Positions 1 to 12,500 of a stretch of 64,000 nucleotides of DNA are shown here, in pieces. The DNA is taken from contig JAOPHQ010002560.1 of the NCBI GenBank assembly GCA_030340625.1, positions 146,501 to 210,500 of the forward strand, given 5' to 3'. The stretch's first letter is position 1, and the number at the start of each line of letters is the position of its first letter. This stretch comes from Merluccius polli. Lineage: Eukaryota > Chordata > Actinopteri > Gadiformes > Merlucciidae. Both the position numbers and the translations under genes were made by a program. Under the pieces are notes generated by a model. That model did not search any database and was not told where the DNA came from. It saw only the letters and a program-made list of their open reading frames with translations.

Positions 1-341
1 TTAAATGCTTTGTGGACAAGGTTGGTTTCATGCATTATTCCATCCTGATCTAGTCGGTATCTCTCAATCAATTTCGCATTGTCAAATGTTTGTCAAATGT
101 CTACGCGTTCTCTAAAAACACACGCCTGCCGTTCTCCACACCACTGACACATAGCCAACTTCAATAACGTCATGAACAAGCATATCCAGACGTGTTCATC
201 ACTTAAGTGTCCTCTGGAACCCTCCGTTATCATTTGGTGCAATGTGTTGTGTTTTCTGTAATGTGTTGTGATGTATGAATTTGCAGCTGTCTCTTCATCG
301 TTCATCCTATAATTATTAGCCCATTAGAATTATATTTTGAA

Positions 342-366
342 TTATATATATATATATATATATATA
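342..366. repeat. (TA)n microsatellite
   Basis: About twelve TA units in the slc37a3 intron following exon 10. Nothing else is recognised in 1-472. Confidence 0.9.
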
Positions 367-472
367 ACAGTTATTTTCATCATTAGCATTCGGAAGAAGG
401 GGTTATGGTTTTGGGTTGGGGGCAGGTTAGGGTTAGTAGGTCTAGGGTATGAATAGGGGTAAAGGTACTTAC

Positions 473-574
473 GGCTGTAGCCCACCAGGGCTCCCATGGC
501 CAAAAGGAGACTAACAGCCAACACTGGAGCCCTCTTCCCTAGGAAGTCTGAAACAAGACCCTGCACTGTGCCTC
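473..574 (-). CDS. slc37a3: slc37a3 coding exon 10 (about aa 349-382)
   Basis: Acceptor TATCAG before 574 and donor GTAAGT after 473. It encodes GGTVQGLVSDFLGKR followed by a transmembrane stretch ending LVGYS, and leaves one base of the next (Arg) codon. It is the last exon in the window; bases 1-472 show no match to the expected next exon (INALLMTV.GFFIGGP region), so the gene continues beyond position 1. Confidence 0.93.
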
Positions 575-3500
575 CTGATAGACAGACAGACAGAGACAAG
601 CCATTATCAGCTGTTATCCCATCTTGATTTTATTCAGTTTACTTAGTTTCAATTCAGTCTATATTTAAACCACCAAAATCTCTGTAGGATGTAACGTAGA
701 TGCTAGCTAACAGAGGTGCTAGTGGATGCTAGCAGAAATGTTAGTGGAGGTGCTAACTAGCGCCAACTCACCGACGATGCCTCCCACGTCATACCAGATG
801 GACAGGCGGTCGGCCTGTGCCTCCTTCCAGCCGTAGTTACTACTGAGGTAGAAGGGGAGCCAGAAGAAGAAGGAGTAGTTCACCAACTTCAGGCAGGCAT
901 AGGCTAGGGAGTACTGAGACACAGAGTCAACAACAGCAACAGTTATTTAGCTACCTAGTTACAACTACAACAACAACAAAAACAGCTTGTTAGCCATTTT
1001 ACTTAATTCTGACAGCAGGCAGGGCCAGGGAGTACTACAACAGGAGGAACAGCTCTTTAGCTAATTACAACAGCTACTTAGCCAATTAGCTATCTGTAGC
1101 TAACTAGCTAGTCAGCCAACTAGTTAGCTAATGCTAACACCAAGAGAAGCCCAGGTATTGCATCGCAGGCAACAAGGCAGTGCTCATACTAACAGTAGGC
1201 TAGAGACTGGACAGTGCTAGCTTACGGGCAGCACGCCAGGCAGGAGGAAGGCCTGGAGGAAGTTGATTGGCTGGGGCGGCTCTTCCTTCGGCGCCTCTGG
1301 CTGCTCCACAGAATAGTAGCCTCCATCACGCCCTTCATCATCTTCCTCTTCATCACTCATCAGGGGCCGCTGGCTCTCAGAGTCCCTTTTCACCACCGGC
1401 CCCAGACCCGTCTCTGACTCTAGATACAGCCCTGAACACACACACACACGGTCAGCTATTAACTATATTAGCTGTACATTATAGCTATGCGCTGTAAGTT
1501 TAATTAGCGTGCTACAATAGCTTAGTAGCTATAGGTGCTGTTAGCTATGAGTTACAGTTTAATTAGGTATTAGCTACAGCAGTTATATGTGTAATTAGCT
1601 ACGGTAGCTATTAGCTACAGTAGCTAAGTGTAATTAGCTCTGGGTAGCATTTAGCATGGTTCTTACCGACTTCTTTTGGGGAGGTCAGGAGACCGAAGAA
1701 CACCACAACCCCACCGGCAAACTGCACCACAGACGTCACCAAAAAGGCATACTAAAGATGAGATAAGATGTACTTTATTAATCCCAGACGGGAAATTGGA
1801 GTATCACAGTAGAAAGTGAAGGACAGTAATATAAATGAAAAAAAGATAAAACAACAAAAAATAAACACAGAAAATGTATAATTATGCATAATGAGTAGCA
1901 GCAATAAACACCAAAAAAACACAGGAAGTCAAGAAGACACAACAGAAAGAGAGACAGGTTGCATCTCTGCAAAAGCCTCTGGATTGCATTCACACACAAA
2001 AAAAGTGAAAAAAGTGAATTGATGTCAACCACGGCCAACATCTGTTTACCATACTTTCCAGTTTGAAGGAATCAAATATTTGCATATTACTACATCCAAG
2101 GAAAAGTAAAGTAATATTTATCCATTTGTTGGTCCATGTTTTCACTTGTGATGATGCTCAGGCAGACATATATTTGATCATTGTCTGTTTGTTTCTGTAT
2201 ACAAGCAAGTGACTGACCTCGTATCCATACTTGAGGACACTGGAGGCTAGGAAGGCTCCTAGGATGTTTCCTACTGAAGCACAGGCACTCCACAGGCCGA
2301 ACACGAAGCCTCGCCTAGAAAACACGCAGAAAAGTTATTTTAATACATTCATATACCACATTAATACACAGACGTTTATTTATACAGAAACAGAACTCTT
2401 TTATTGCCCATATTTGATTCGGCCATCAACCAAGATGAATTCCGCATACATTTGCACTTTGTCAAATACAATTTACTAACTCAATTCCAAATAGCTCAGT
2501 GGATAGTTTTCCAGTACTATGGGAAGTGTAAACCGTTAATAAAAGGTTTGCGCGTTACTAACCCAGACTTCCCGAACCAGTTGCCCATGACGGCGACAAC
2601 GCATGGCCACACGGCTGACTGCAGCAGGCCATTCAGCACCCACAGACCGCAGTACAGGTACACGTTGTACAGATGGAGCCATTCCGTCAACGTCCCGAAC
2701 ACAAACTCCTATCCGCGCAATCACAGATGCACATAATCAGAGATAGACGTGCACACACACAGACACATACACTCTCACAGACAGATGAATACAACCACAG
2801 ATACATGCACACAAACATGCATAAACACAAAATGTTTTAAATTCCCCAACAATTGAAACGATTTACACACGCGTTAAAGACAAAAGGGGGTACTGCCATA
2901 CATCGTCCGACGGCACCGTGCTATAACTTCCAGCACTGCTCAAAACCTTGGCGTACCACTCACCGCCATTATATTAAACACAGAACACCTAAAATCAAAT
3001 CTTCCTACGTGTGTTGTCCTTGTCTCTGTGGTTCATCTGGTGTGTGACCTGCTTTACTGAAGGAATAACTATGAATCCAGACAATATGAAAATACAAAAC
3101 AATATAAATAAAACACATTTCTGGTTAGAAAAAAATACTTTTCAAACTGACTCCAAACGTTATCCTTGCCCTATAATAAGCAAGTCTAGCCCCTCCCTAG
3201 GATGATAATGTAAAGTGGATTCATCAGGATGGCATGGTTGACGTGTGACGTTGACCTATGACGCTTCCGCTGCCGCGTTAACTCACCACAGTGGCCGAGC
3301 CGCAGAGGCCAAAGCAGAGGACGTAGCGTAGGTTCATGCGGTCGCCGATCATGCCACTGATGTACAGACCCTGCAGCCAGCAGCACAGGGGAGAACAGGA
3401 GGATTAGGCTCACACAATACCATGGTGGTCACTTAAAGGGCCTCTATTTTACCACCAGGTGTAATGTTGATTAGTAAGTACAAGTAATTTCAAAATCTAC

Positions 3501-6500
3501 CCATTTGTCACATCACGAATGGCCAGATGCAAAATGGATAGATCAACTTACCAGCCTACCCAGTGGACTGTAGCAACTGGTAGGCTGGAGTTGCTCTATC
3601 TATCTGAGTGGATACTCCCACTTGTGATGTCACAAATAGATAGATTTCAACATGTCTTGTAATGACTGATCAGATTCACACCTGGTTGTAAAATAGGGGT
3701 TCTTTAAACAAAGGTTCTTTATCACAAAGGCTACGTTCCAATTAGCATTTCTTTTTGCTTTTAGTACATACTGCAGCTGCTCTTACAAAGTATGTACTAT
3801 TGCATACAGTATGCATACAGTTGGGACATACTACAGGTGACTTCACTGATTAGCACACCTGCAACAAGAGACATCTGTCATCACCTGTGACCTGCCCAGG
3901 TGATGTGGAGAAAAGAGACATTTGCCTGAAACTGCTGGGAAATTAGGCTACGCGTGGGAGTGAAGAAGAACTACATAGCTATGTAACTATCTAACATTGT
4001 GTGTTTAATACAAGCATATACAAATACAAATAAATATGGAACATAGAAAAAAGTGTGTTGATTTGTTATGAAAAACCATTTCAAAATCTGCTTGTGACAA
4101 GTGGAAGTTAAGAGGGGAGCGTTTGGGGGCAAAATGCTTCCTTTGACCAATGAAGAAAACCCTTTAGGCTCAGGAAGTGACGTCATAACCAACCATTAAA
4201 ATCAGGCTCCATAAGACTGAGAGTCCAGTGTGAGAAATGGCAAGACCGACAGAGACAGACCTTAAACTAACTGGTTGTAATAATAATAATAACTAGAGTG
4301 TGCCTGGCTCTGGCTCGTGACTCCGGCCCCTACATTACTGACACTGCCGAGTAGTTTACAGTATATGAACTCCACCATTGCTTAGGTATGGGCAGGGCCA
4401 GATTAACACTTCGCTGTACCCTGGGCAACAATATTCAAGGGCCCCATCATCACGACCCCAGGATCACCATAATTGGCAAAATACAGAATACATTATAGTA
4501 ATATACAATAAATATACTCAATACTTCAATAACTATCAGCAAGTGCATTTTGATGTACAGATGTGCAAATGCTAATAGAACTACAAATGCACCACTATGT
4601 CCTCTTGTCAAGGCCACTCACTCACATATGATGTTATGAAAACAAAACACATCAGCATCAGTATAATCTGGCAAAATTGACCCACTACATAGGGAGGGAT
4701 TTTTCACAAAAAAATAAATAAGCAACCACTTTCAAAGCATCCAATATTTATTTAACAACACCTATTCCCAACACAAATGTATTGAACTGATAGAGCCATC
4801 GCAGAGGAAGTCCACAGACAAGACACAAACAAAAATCCACAATCTCCTAGAATCAAGTAACATTTTGGTCCTCAGCTCATTTTAAACAGAAATCACCATC
4901 ACCTCAGAATTCAACAGGACAATCAAGTTATAGTGCAATATAAACATTTTGAAATCTGCCTGTTTTCTGTCAACAACAATAAACAATTTACAGCATTTTA
5001 ATGGAGCCACCACAAGGAAAAAATAAATAAAATGCAGTATCATCTGCAAGACAGGCAAGGGTTAAACATTTTAGTGCAAGATAAACATTTGGAAATCTGT
5101 CAATTTCTCTCAATTAGACAAGACAAATATAAATGCTACATAATCTGGCAAAATACACAATTCGAATCCTAAATAATGGGGAAGTGCATGTTTAAATTTG
5201 AAATGCTTTATTTCATTTGGCAAACACATCTTACACTGGTATTTTTCTGGACTTTGAATGTGCAAACTGGTGTACAATATCTTCAAAATCAAGGGCACTA
5301 ACAAGTTCATGTTCGATGGCCAAGAGAGAAAGTGCAGAGAGCCGTGTCTGTGACATTTTGGTCTTCAGCTAATTTTTAACTCGTTTCAAAACAGAAGACA
5401 AACTCTCACCTTCGCAGTTAGACACAGGCAAGGTTAAAAACAGTCTTAGTGCAACATAAACATTTGGAAAAGTTGTCTTAAGTCCATGTCTCTCACGGTC
5501 TTGCAGCAGCTGTACAGGTGAAGTCTCATTCTGCACACAGTCCTTGAACTGAATAAGTTCGTCTGACAAGGAACCATCCAGATCGGTCGGCTCTTCGCTC
5601 TCCGGGCTGTGAACATTAGCTTGCGCCGGCAGTGAAGAAATGTCCTGGCTAGCTGAGCTGTCCTCGTTGACGGAAGATGCCTTAGCAGAATAGTTGGTAA
5701 CGCTAACTGTAGTGAAGAAATTACATTTTCTGCGTTTCTGATTCCTTCTCCTTTTCTAAATTCCGTTTCGTGCTCCCACTTAGCTTCTCCCTGGTTTCAT
5801 TTTTTGAGTTGTGTAGAGGCGCTTGACGTCACGCAACCTGCTCAGTACACGTTGATTGGCGTCACCTTTGACCCGCCTCATATGGGCTGACCAATGAGGA
5901 GAGGGTCTCAGCTTACGATCACGGTCCCAGGCAGCCAGGGGCAGGGATTCTGTGCAGCGCATAGACTGTATAGGTGCAGCGCAATGGCTCCGGCGGACAG
6001 TTTAACATAGAAGCGAGAGATAACCAGATATTTTGCTTGTGCCCTCACTGCCCTGGGCCCTTTAGATGTCGTGGGCCCCTGGGCAATTGCCCAGTTGCCC
6101 ATATGGTTAATCCGGCCTTGGGTATGGGACAGATCAAGCTTTCAACATGTGTGTGTTCACATGAGAGAACAAGACTAAAACATAATTAAGAAAGAAAACT
6201 ATTCTTGTTGTGCAGCCATAGGCAGTGTAGGTTTTTGAAACTTTTAGAAAAGTCCACCAGACCCCCTACCTGTTAACATACAATGAACGTTGTGACGTTG
6301 TAGGCTTTTATTTTGAAACACCACCCTCAGCCCAAAAGCAAGAGTGCAGCAACTACAGTCTTCTTCCTCACAAAATTACATATTAAATACATTATTAAAT
6401 CTGTATTTATTGTGTCATGTCTAACAAGTTGAAATAAATGGCTAATTAAGAAAGTGTTTTTTGTGAGGTTTAATTAGCACAGTAATCCTTTGTCCTCTCT

Positions 6501-9500
6501 AGCTAGCGAGTGCTAGCACATTCATACCTTGTTCTGTCTAGATACCCAGTGCTAGCATATTAATACCTTGCCATTCTCTCTAGCTAGCTAGCTAGCACTA
6601 GCATATTAAAACCTTGTCATCCTGTCTAGCAGTTAGTTAGCTAGCGCTAGCATATTAATACTTTGTCATTCTCTCTAGTTAGCTAGCTAGCGCTAGCATA
6701 TTAATACCTTGTCATTCTCTCTAGCTAGCTAGCGCTAGCATATTAATACCTTGTCGTTCTCTCTAGTTAGCTAGCTAGCGCTAGCATATTAATACCTTGT
6801 CATTCTCTCCAGTTAGCTAGCTAGCACTAGCATATTAATACCTTGTCATCCTGTCTAGCAGTTAGCTAGCTAGCACTAGCATATGAATACCTTGTAATTC
6901 TCTTTAGCTAGCTAGCTAGCGCTAGCTTATTGATACCTTAAATACTCCTCTCTAGCTAGCTATGTGTGTGCGTGTATGTGAGAGGCAGGCTTTGGTTGTC
7001 GTGGCAACCAGGGGAGGCTCATGAACCCCCTCGAACCATTGGCCAGGAATGACCAAAAAACAACCAAAATGAAAACCGAAAAGACCGTGAGCATCGTCAT
7101 CTTGTTGACCATAGGACTGCCAAGTTTCATGGGAGGAGTAGTCGACCGAAAAACGTACGGAAGTATAATAATTATTATAATAATAAGTATGGTGGATAAT
7201 AGTAGTGTGCTTTGCAGGCACACTAAAAAACAATAATAATAATAATATTTATTCAATGTTCTTACTTTTGGAAAGTACTAACCCCCGAGCAGGGTCTTTT
7301 TGGGGGGTAAAATAATGTCCCTGGAACTTCATTTAGACACTGGTCCCTGCAGTGGAAACGCAGGGAGTTCCTCCAAAGGTTCCTAGTTCCTGGGGAAAGT
7401 TCCTGCGGTGGAAACAGCTAATGACTGCAGTGTTTTACTCAACACGGTCTCACACCCAACTCGTCACATATTGAGGCCTGGGCACTGACCCATGTCGTCA
7501 ACATTTGCAGCAGAAGGTACCCCCGTAGCGTCGCTCCTGGACGACTCGCGCCGCCCCATAGACCTGGGGGGTATTGCACAAAACTAGGATACATAAATCC
7601 AGGATAATTGAGTAAGCGCGGCTTGGACTATTCTGCTCGGCGGTATCCTGGCTTATTCGGTTGCACGATTGCCAAGCCAGGATACATAGGCGCGGCTAAA
7701 TCACGTCAGGTGAAGCTATAGTTGGGATAAGCGGCATGCTTGAATAGACCTCGCGATCGCTCACAGAATCACCGATCGGAACATGGCGTTTCATACGTCA
7801 CGGCCGTTGAACAGCTCCTTATTGGATACCCGACCCAAGCCCGACGGGACCCGAGGGGACCCGACGGTACCCGACGGGCCGGGTCGGGTTCGGACAGATA
7901 TTTAGAAATTATGCTCGGGTTCGGGTCGGGCTCGGTGACGTCTGCGCGATTTGAAATGTGCAATTTAAAACAGCTTATTATGCATGGTAGCCAATGGGCT
8001 GTTTCACATGTTGCAAAGGTTCAATTGTGTGATTAAAATACATTTTATAAATAGGACATAAGCATGTTGCAACCCAGTCTCATATAGAAACGTACCCTGA
8101 CTACGTTGGTCCAAAGTGCCAAACGTTGAGGGGTTACAATAATGGCCCTTAAATTGTATGACTGTTACATTTTTTCTGCCTATTCTTTTCCCATGGTTTT
8201 GCGTCCAAGTCACGTGACTTTCAAGGTTCACGTGACTTTTTCAGATTCCACATAGGACTCCCTTGTGATGTCACTCCGTCTGACGGATCAAACCCTCGCC
8301 CACAACATGTCTGAGGTTGATTTGCTGATCAACACATTATTCCGTGGCAGTGGGAGAAACTAATGTTGACAAAGTGACGAGTTACGATCGGATGTTTGTC
8401 CGCTGTTTAATTTTTGATGGTGTGTGGGCATCCGTCCTGTGGTTAGTTATTACTCCTGTATCAGAGCTATAGAGTAAACAACTCTATAAACAACTCTATG
8501 TTTACTCTATAGCTCTGATTCCTGCACCATGTTTCAATGACGTCAGGTTGCTAGGGGCTACGGCTGACAGACGCCACCTGTCCCATTGGGAGGACCTATC
8601 AGCCGGAAGTACTGTCCTTACTGTACTATTGTTTATGTTGTAATGTCATAAGTGTTGACAATAAAGTTTGTTAAAAAAACAACAACAACTATTATTGTCC
8701 CACACCACAATGTATGTCCCACAATGTTAACTCCAAACAATTCATGTTTGTCCAATTCATGGACAAACAAAGCAGCTGGAAACACGTCTAAAAACACTTG
8801 AAATAGAATGTAGCCTATATTTATATTTTTACAACATCAATCTCCCTATAATATGAACAAAATATGATCAGGTTATACTTTCTCTCTTGAAAACGGGCAA
8901 AACGCTAACCCTAACCCTAACCCGGAAAATGAATTTAAAAAACTACAAACGTTCGGAAAATGCAATACAATGAAGTGTGCGGCGCCATGTTTTTTCCGCC
9001 ATGTTTTTTGTAGTTCTAAAATGTTTAGTTAACGTTTTCCCTATTATGTGAAAATGTGTCAAGGAACTTCGCAAGTGTATTATATGTTTTAGGGACCGGG
9101 GAGCACATTTATTTGGTCAGATTTCATTCTTACTATTGTTAATTGGGTGAAATCTGGTTTTGACCTTACCCAGTAGCGCCCCCTGATGGTTTGGCAAAGG
9201 CTACAAAGGCCATGATAGAAGAAGTCAAGGGCTTTCCAAAAATGTTTTCCCCATGTTTGTATCACATTGTGTTGCTTTTCTGTAAGCCTTTAAAAGAGCC
9301 TTAGGTTCAAGGTTCAAAGGGCATTCCTGAGGAGCAGGAACCCCCCAGAATGTTCACAGTGGCAGATCTGTACTCTGCAGATCAAGACCTTTCCAACGAT
9401 GTCTTCATTGTCATCCTACGACAAAGTTTCATTTTTATCTTGCTCACTGCCAAGGCACTTACTGATGTGTACTTTCTCACAGCCTATATAGAGCCAAGAT

Positions 9501-12500
9501 GGATAAAATCACTAAAACATATTTTAAGGGATATTTAGTGGCAAAATGTGTTCAACATATTGATGGTGACCTTATCCTTAGTCATGCTTTTCAATTTGGA
9601 GCAGTTTAGACCCCATTTACCCCTTAAACTACTTAATGTTTCATATAAATATTTCCATATTACTTAATATGACCATTTATAGCCATTGTGTTCCCTTCCC
9701 CAGGGCTGACAGGATTGCCGTGGATGAACCAATAGTATATAATATGGTAATGAGAATGTATGTCTGTGTGCAGTTACATTTTTACACACAGTTGTTTTTA
9801 ATTGACCAAGATATGAGCTTTTGAAAGAAAGTAGGCCTGTGTCGTATGCAAAGGGCGTTAGAACTACAAAAAACATGGCGGAAAAAACATGGCGCCGCAC
9901 ACTTCATTGTATTGCATTTTCCGAACGTTTGTAGTTTTTTAAATTCATTTTCCGGGTTAGGGTTAGGGTTAGCGTTTTGCCCGTTTTCAAGAGAGAAAGT
10001 ATAACCTGATCATATTTTGTTCATATTATAGGGAGATTGATGTTGTACAAATATAAATATAGGCTACATTCTATTTCAAGTGTTTTTAGACGTGTTTCCA
10101 GCTGCTTTGTTTGTCCATGAATTGGACAAACATGAATTGTTTGGAGTTAACATTGTGGGACATACATTGTGGTGTGGGACAATAATAGTTGTTGTTGTTT
10201 TTTTAACAAACTTTATTGTCAACACTTATGACATTACAACATAAACAATAGTACAGTAAGGACAGTACTTCCGGCTGATAGGTCCTCCCAATGGGACAGG
10301 TGGCGTCTGTCAGCCGTAGCCCCTAGCAACCTGACGTCATTGAAACATGGTGCAGGAATCAGAGCTATAGAGTAAACATAGAGTTGTTTATAGAGTTGTT
10401 TACTCTATAGCTCTGATACAGGAGTAATAACTAACCACAGGACGGATGCCCACACACCATCAAAAATTAAACAGCGGACAAACATCCGATCGTAACTCGT
10501 CACTTTGTCAACATTAGTTTCTCCCACTGCCACGGAATAATGTGTTGATCAGCAAATCAACCTCAGACATGTTGTGGGCGAGGGTTTGATCCGTCAGACG
10601 GAGTGACATCACAAGGGAGTCCTATGTGGAATCTGAAAAAGTCACGTGAACCTTGAAAGTCACGTGACTTGGACGCAAAACCATGGGAAAAGAATAGGCA
10701 GAAAAAATGTAACAGTCATACAATTTAAGGGCCATTATTGTAACCCCTCAACGTTTGGCACTTTGGACCAACGTAGTCAGGGTACGTTTCTATATGAGAC
10801 TGGGTTGCAACATGCTTATGTCCTATTTATAAAATGTATTTTAATCACACAATTGAACCTTTGCAACATGTGAAACAGCCCATTGGCTACCATGCATAAT
10901 AAGCTGTTTTAAATTGCACATTTCAAATCGCGCAGACGTCACCGAGCCCGACCCGAACCCGAGCATAATTTCTAAATATCTGTCCGAACCCGACCCGGCC
11001 CGTCGGGTACCGTCGGGTCCCCTCGGGTCCCGTCGGGCTTGGGTCGGGTATCCAATAAGGAGCTGTTCAACGGCCGTGACGTATGAAACGCCATGTTCCG
11101 ATCGGTGATTCTGTGAGCGATCGCGAGGTCTATTCAAGCATGCCGCTTATCCCAACTATAGCTTCACCTGACGTGATTTAGCCGCGCCTATGTATCCTGG
11201 CTTGGCAATCGTGCAACCGAATAAGCCAGGATACCGCCGAGCAGAATAGTCCAAGCCGCGCTTACTCAATTATCCTGGATTTATGTATCCTAGTTTTGTG
11301 CAATACCCCCCAGGTCTATGGGGCGGCGCGAGTCGTCCAGGAGCGACGCTACGGGGGTACCTTCTGCTGCAAATGTTGACGACATGGGTCAGTGCCCAGG
11401 CCTCAATATGTGACGAGTTGGGTGTGAGACCGTGTTGGTTTTACTGTAGCTGCTGCTGCTGTATGCCAGTGACTCGTCAGTAGGCACAGCCTAACCTGCA
11501 ATATTCCACTCAAAACAACTTATAATAAAATAATAAAATTCTGATACTAAAAAGTTACAGAAATCATACATTAAGAATTTTTGTTGTTTGTTGTTGTTTA
11601 AAGTTTATTTTATTTTATGTAGTTTATTTGAGGATTTCCAGTCAGGATTTAGAGTTCATCATAGCACAGAGACAGCTCTGGTTAAAGTTAATAATGACCT
11701 TTTGATTGCGTCTGACAATGGACTTGTCTCTGTACTTGTATTATTAGATCTTAGTGCTGCATTTGACACCATTGATCATAATATTCTTTTACAGAGACTC
11801 GAGCATCAAATTGGCATTAAAGAAACCGATGATGAATCTACAATAAATACTACAGTTAGTCATGGAGTTCCACAAGGTTCTGTACTTGGACCAATACTAT
11901 TTATTTTATATATGCTCCCTTTAGGCAACATTATTAGAAATCACTCCATTAACTTTCATTGTTATGCAGATGACATGCAGTTATATCTATCGATCAAGCC
12001 CGATGAAATTAATCAATTATCTAAATTACAAACATGTCTTAAGGACATAAAATCCTGGATGAGCTACAATTTTCTGATGTTAAACTCGAAAAAAATGAAA
12101 TTCTTGTACTTAGCCCCAAAAACCTTAGGGACTCAATGTCTACACATATAGCTACTCTAGGTGGCATTACCTTGGCCTCTTGCACCACTGTCAGGAATCT
12201 TGGAGTTATCTTTGATCAGGATTTGTCATTTAATTCCCACATAAAGCAGAGACTCTAGGACTGCTTTCTTTCATTCATGTAATATTACAAAAATCAGACA
12301 CATCCTATGAAAGACAGATGCAGAAAAACTAATCCATGCATTTGTTACTTCAAGGCTGGATTACTGCAACTCTTTATTATCAGGTTGCCCTAATAAGTCC
12401 ATTAAGACGCTCCAATTAATTCAAAACGCTGCAGCACGAGTACTGACAGGAACTAGGAAAAGAGATCACATCTCTCCTGTACTAGCTTCTCTGCATTGGC

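Larger units (their letters stand above)
7440..11437. mobile_element. 4.0-kb foldback element, two 1,580-bp inverted arms
   Basis: Left arm 7440-9019 and right arm 9858-11437 are reverse complements of equal length with very few differences seen (one near 8834). They surround an 838-bp spacer. An 8-bp direct repeat GTTTTACT (7432-7439 and 11438-11445) is a clear target duplication. Ends read CAACACGGTCTCACACCCAA. The 8-bp duplication and CA...TG ends fit hAT or a related superfamily, but no transposase is recognised. The arms carry three TTAGGG-type repeats and an internal 20-bp hairpin. Confidence 0.9.

Noticed and set aside
1214..1497. Plus-strand open frames opposite slc37a3 exon 8
   Set aside because: They are antisense shadows of a coding exon, low in complexity, without domains.
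6488..6955. CRISPR-like regular repeat array
   Set aside because: Unit and 'spacer' lengths vary, the spacers are also repeats, and the context is a eukaryotic intron.
7021..7256. Overlapping open frames on both strands with a hydrophobic, signal-like stretch
   Set aside because: Hydrophobicity comes from an ATT/ATA-rich run; no homology, no splice context, and equal openness on both strands.
7740..8231. 98- and 75-codon frames in the foldback arm, repeated at 10646-11137
   Set aside because: They are duplicated only because the arms are copies. Composition follows CCGACGGG repeats and no domain is recognisable.
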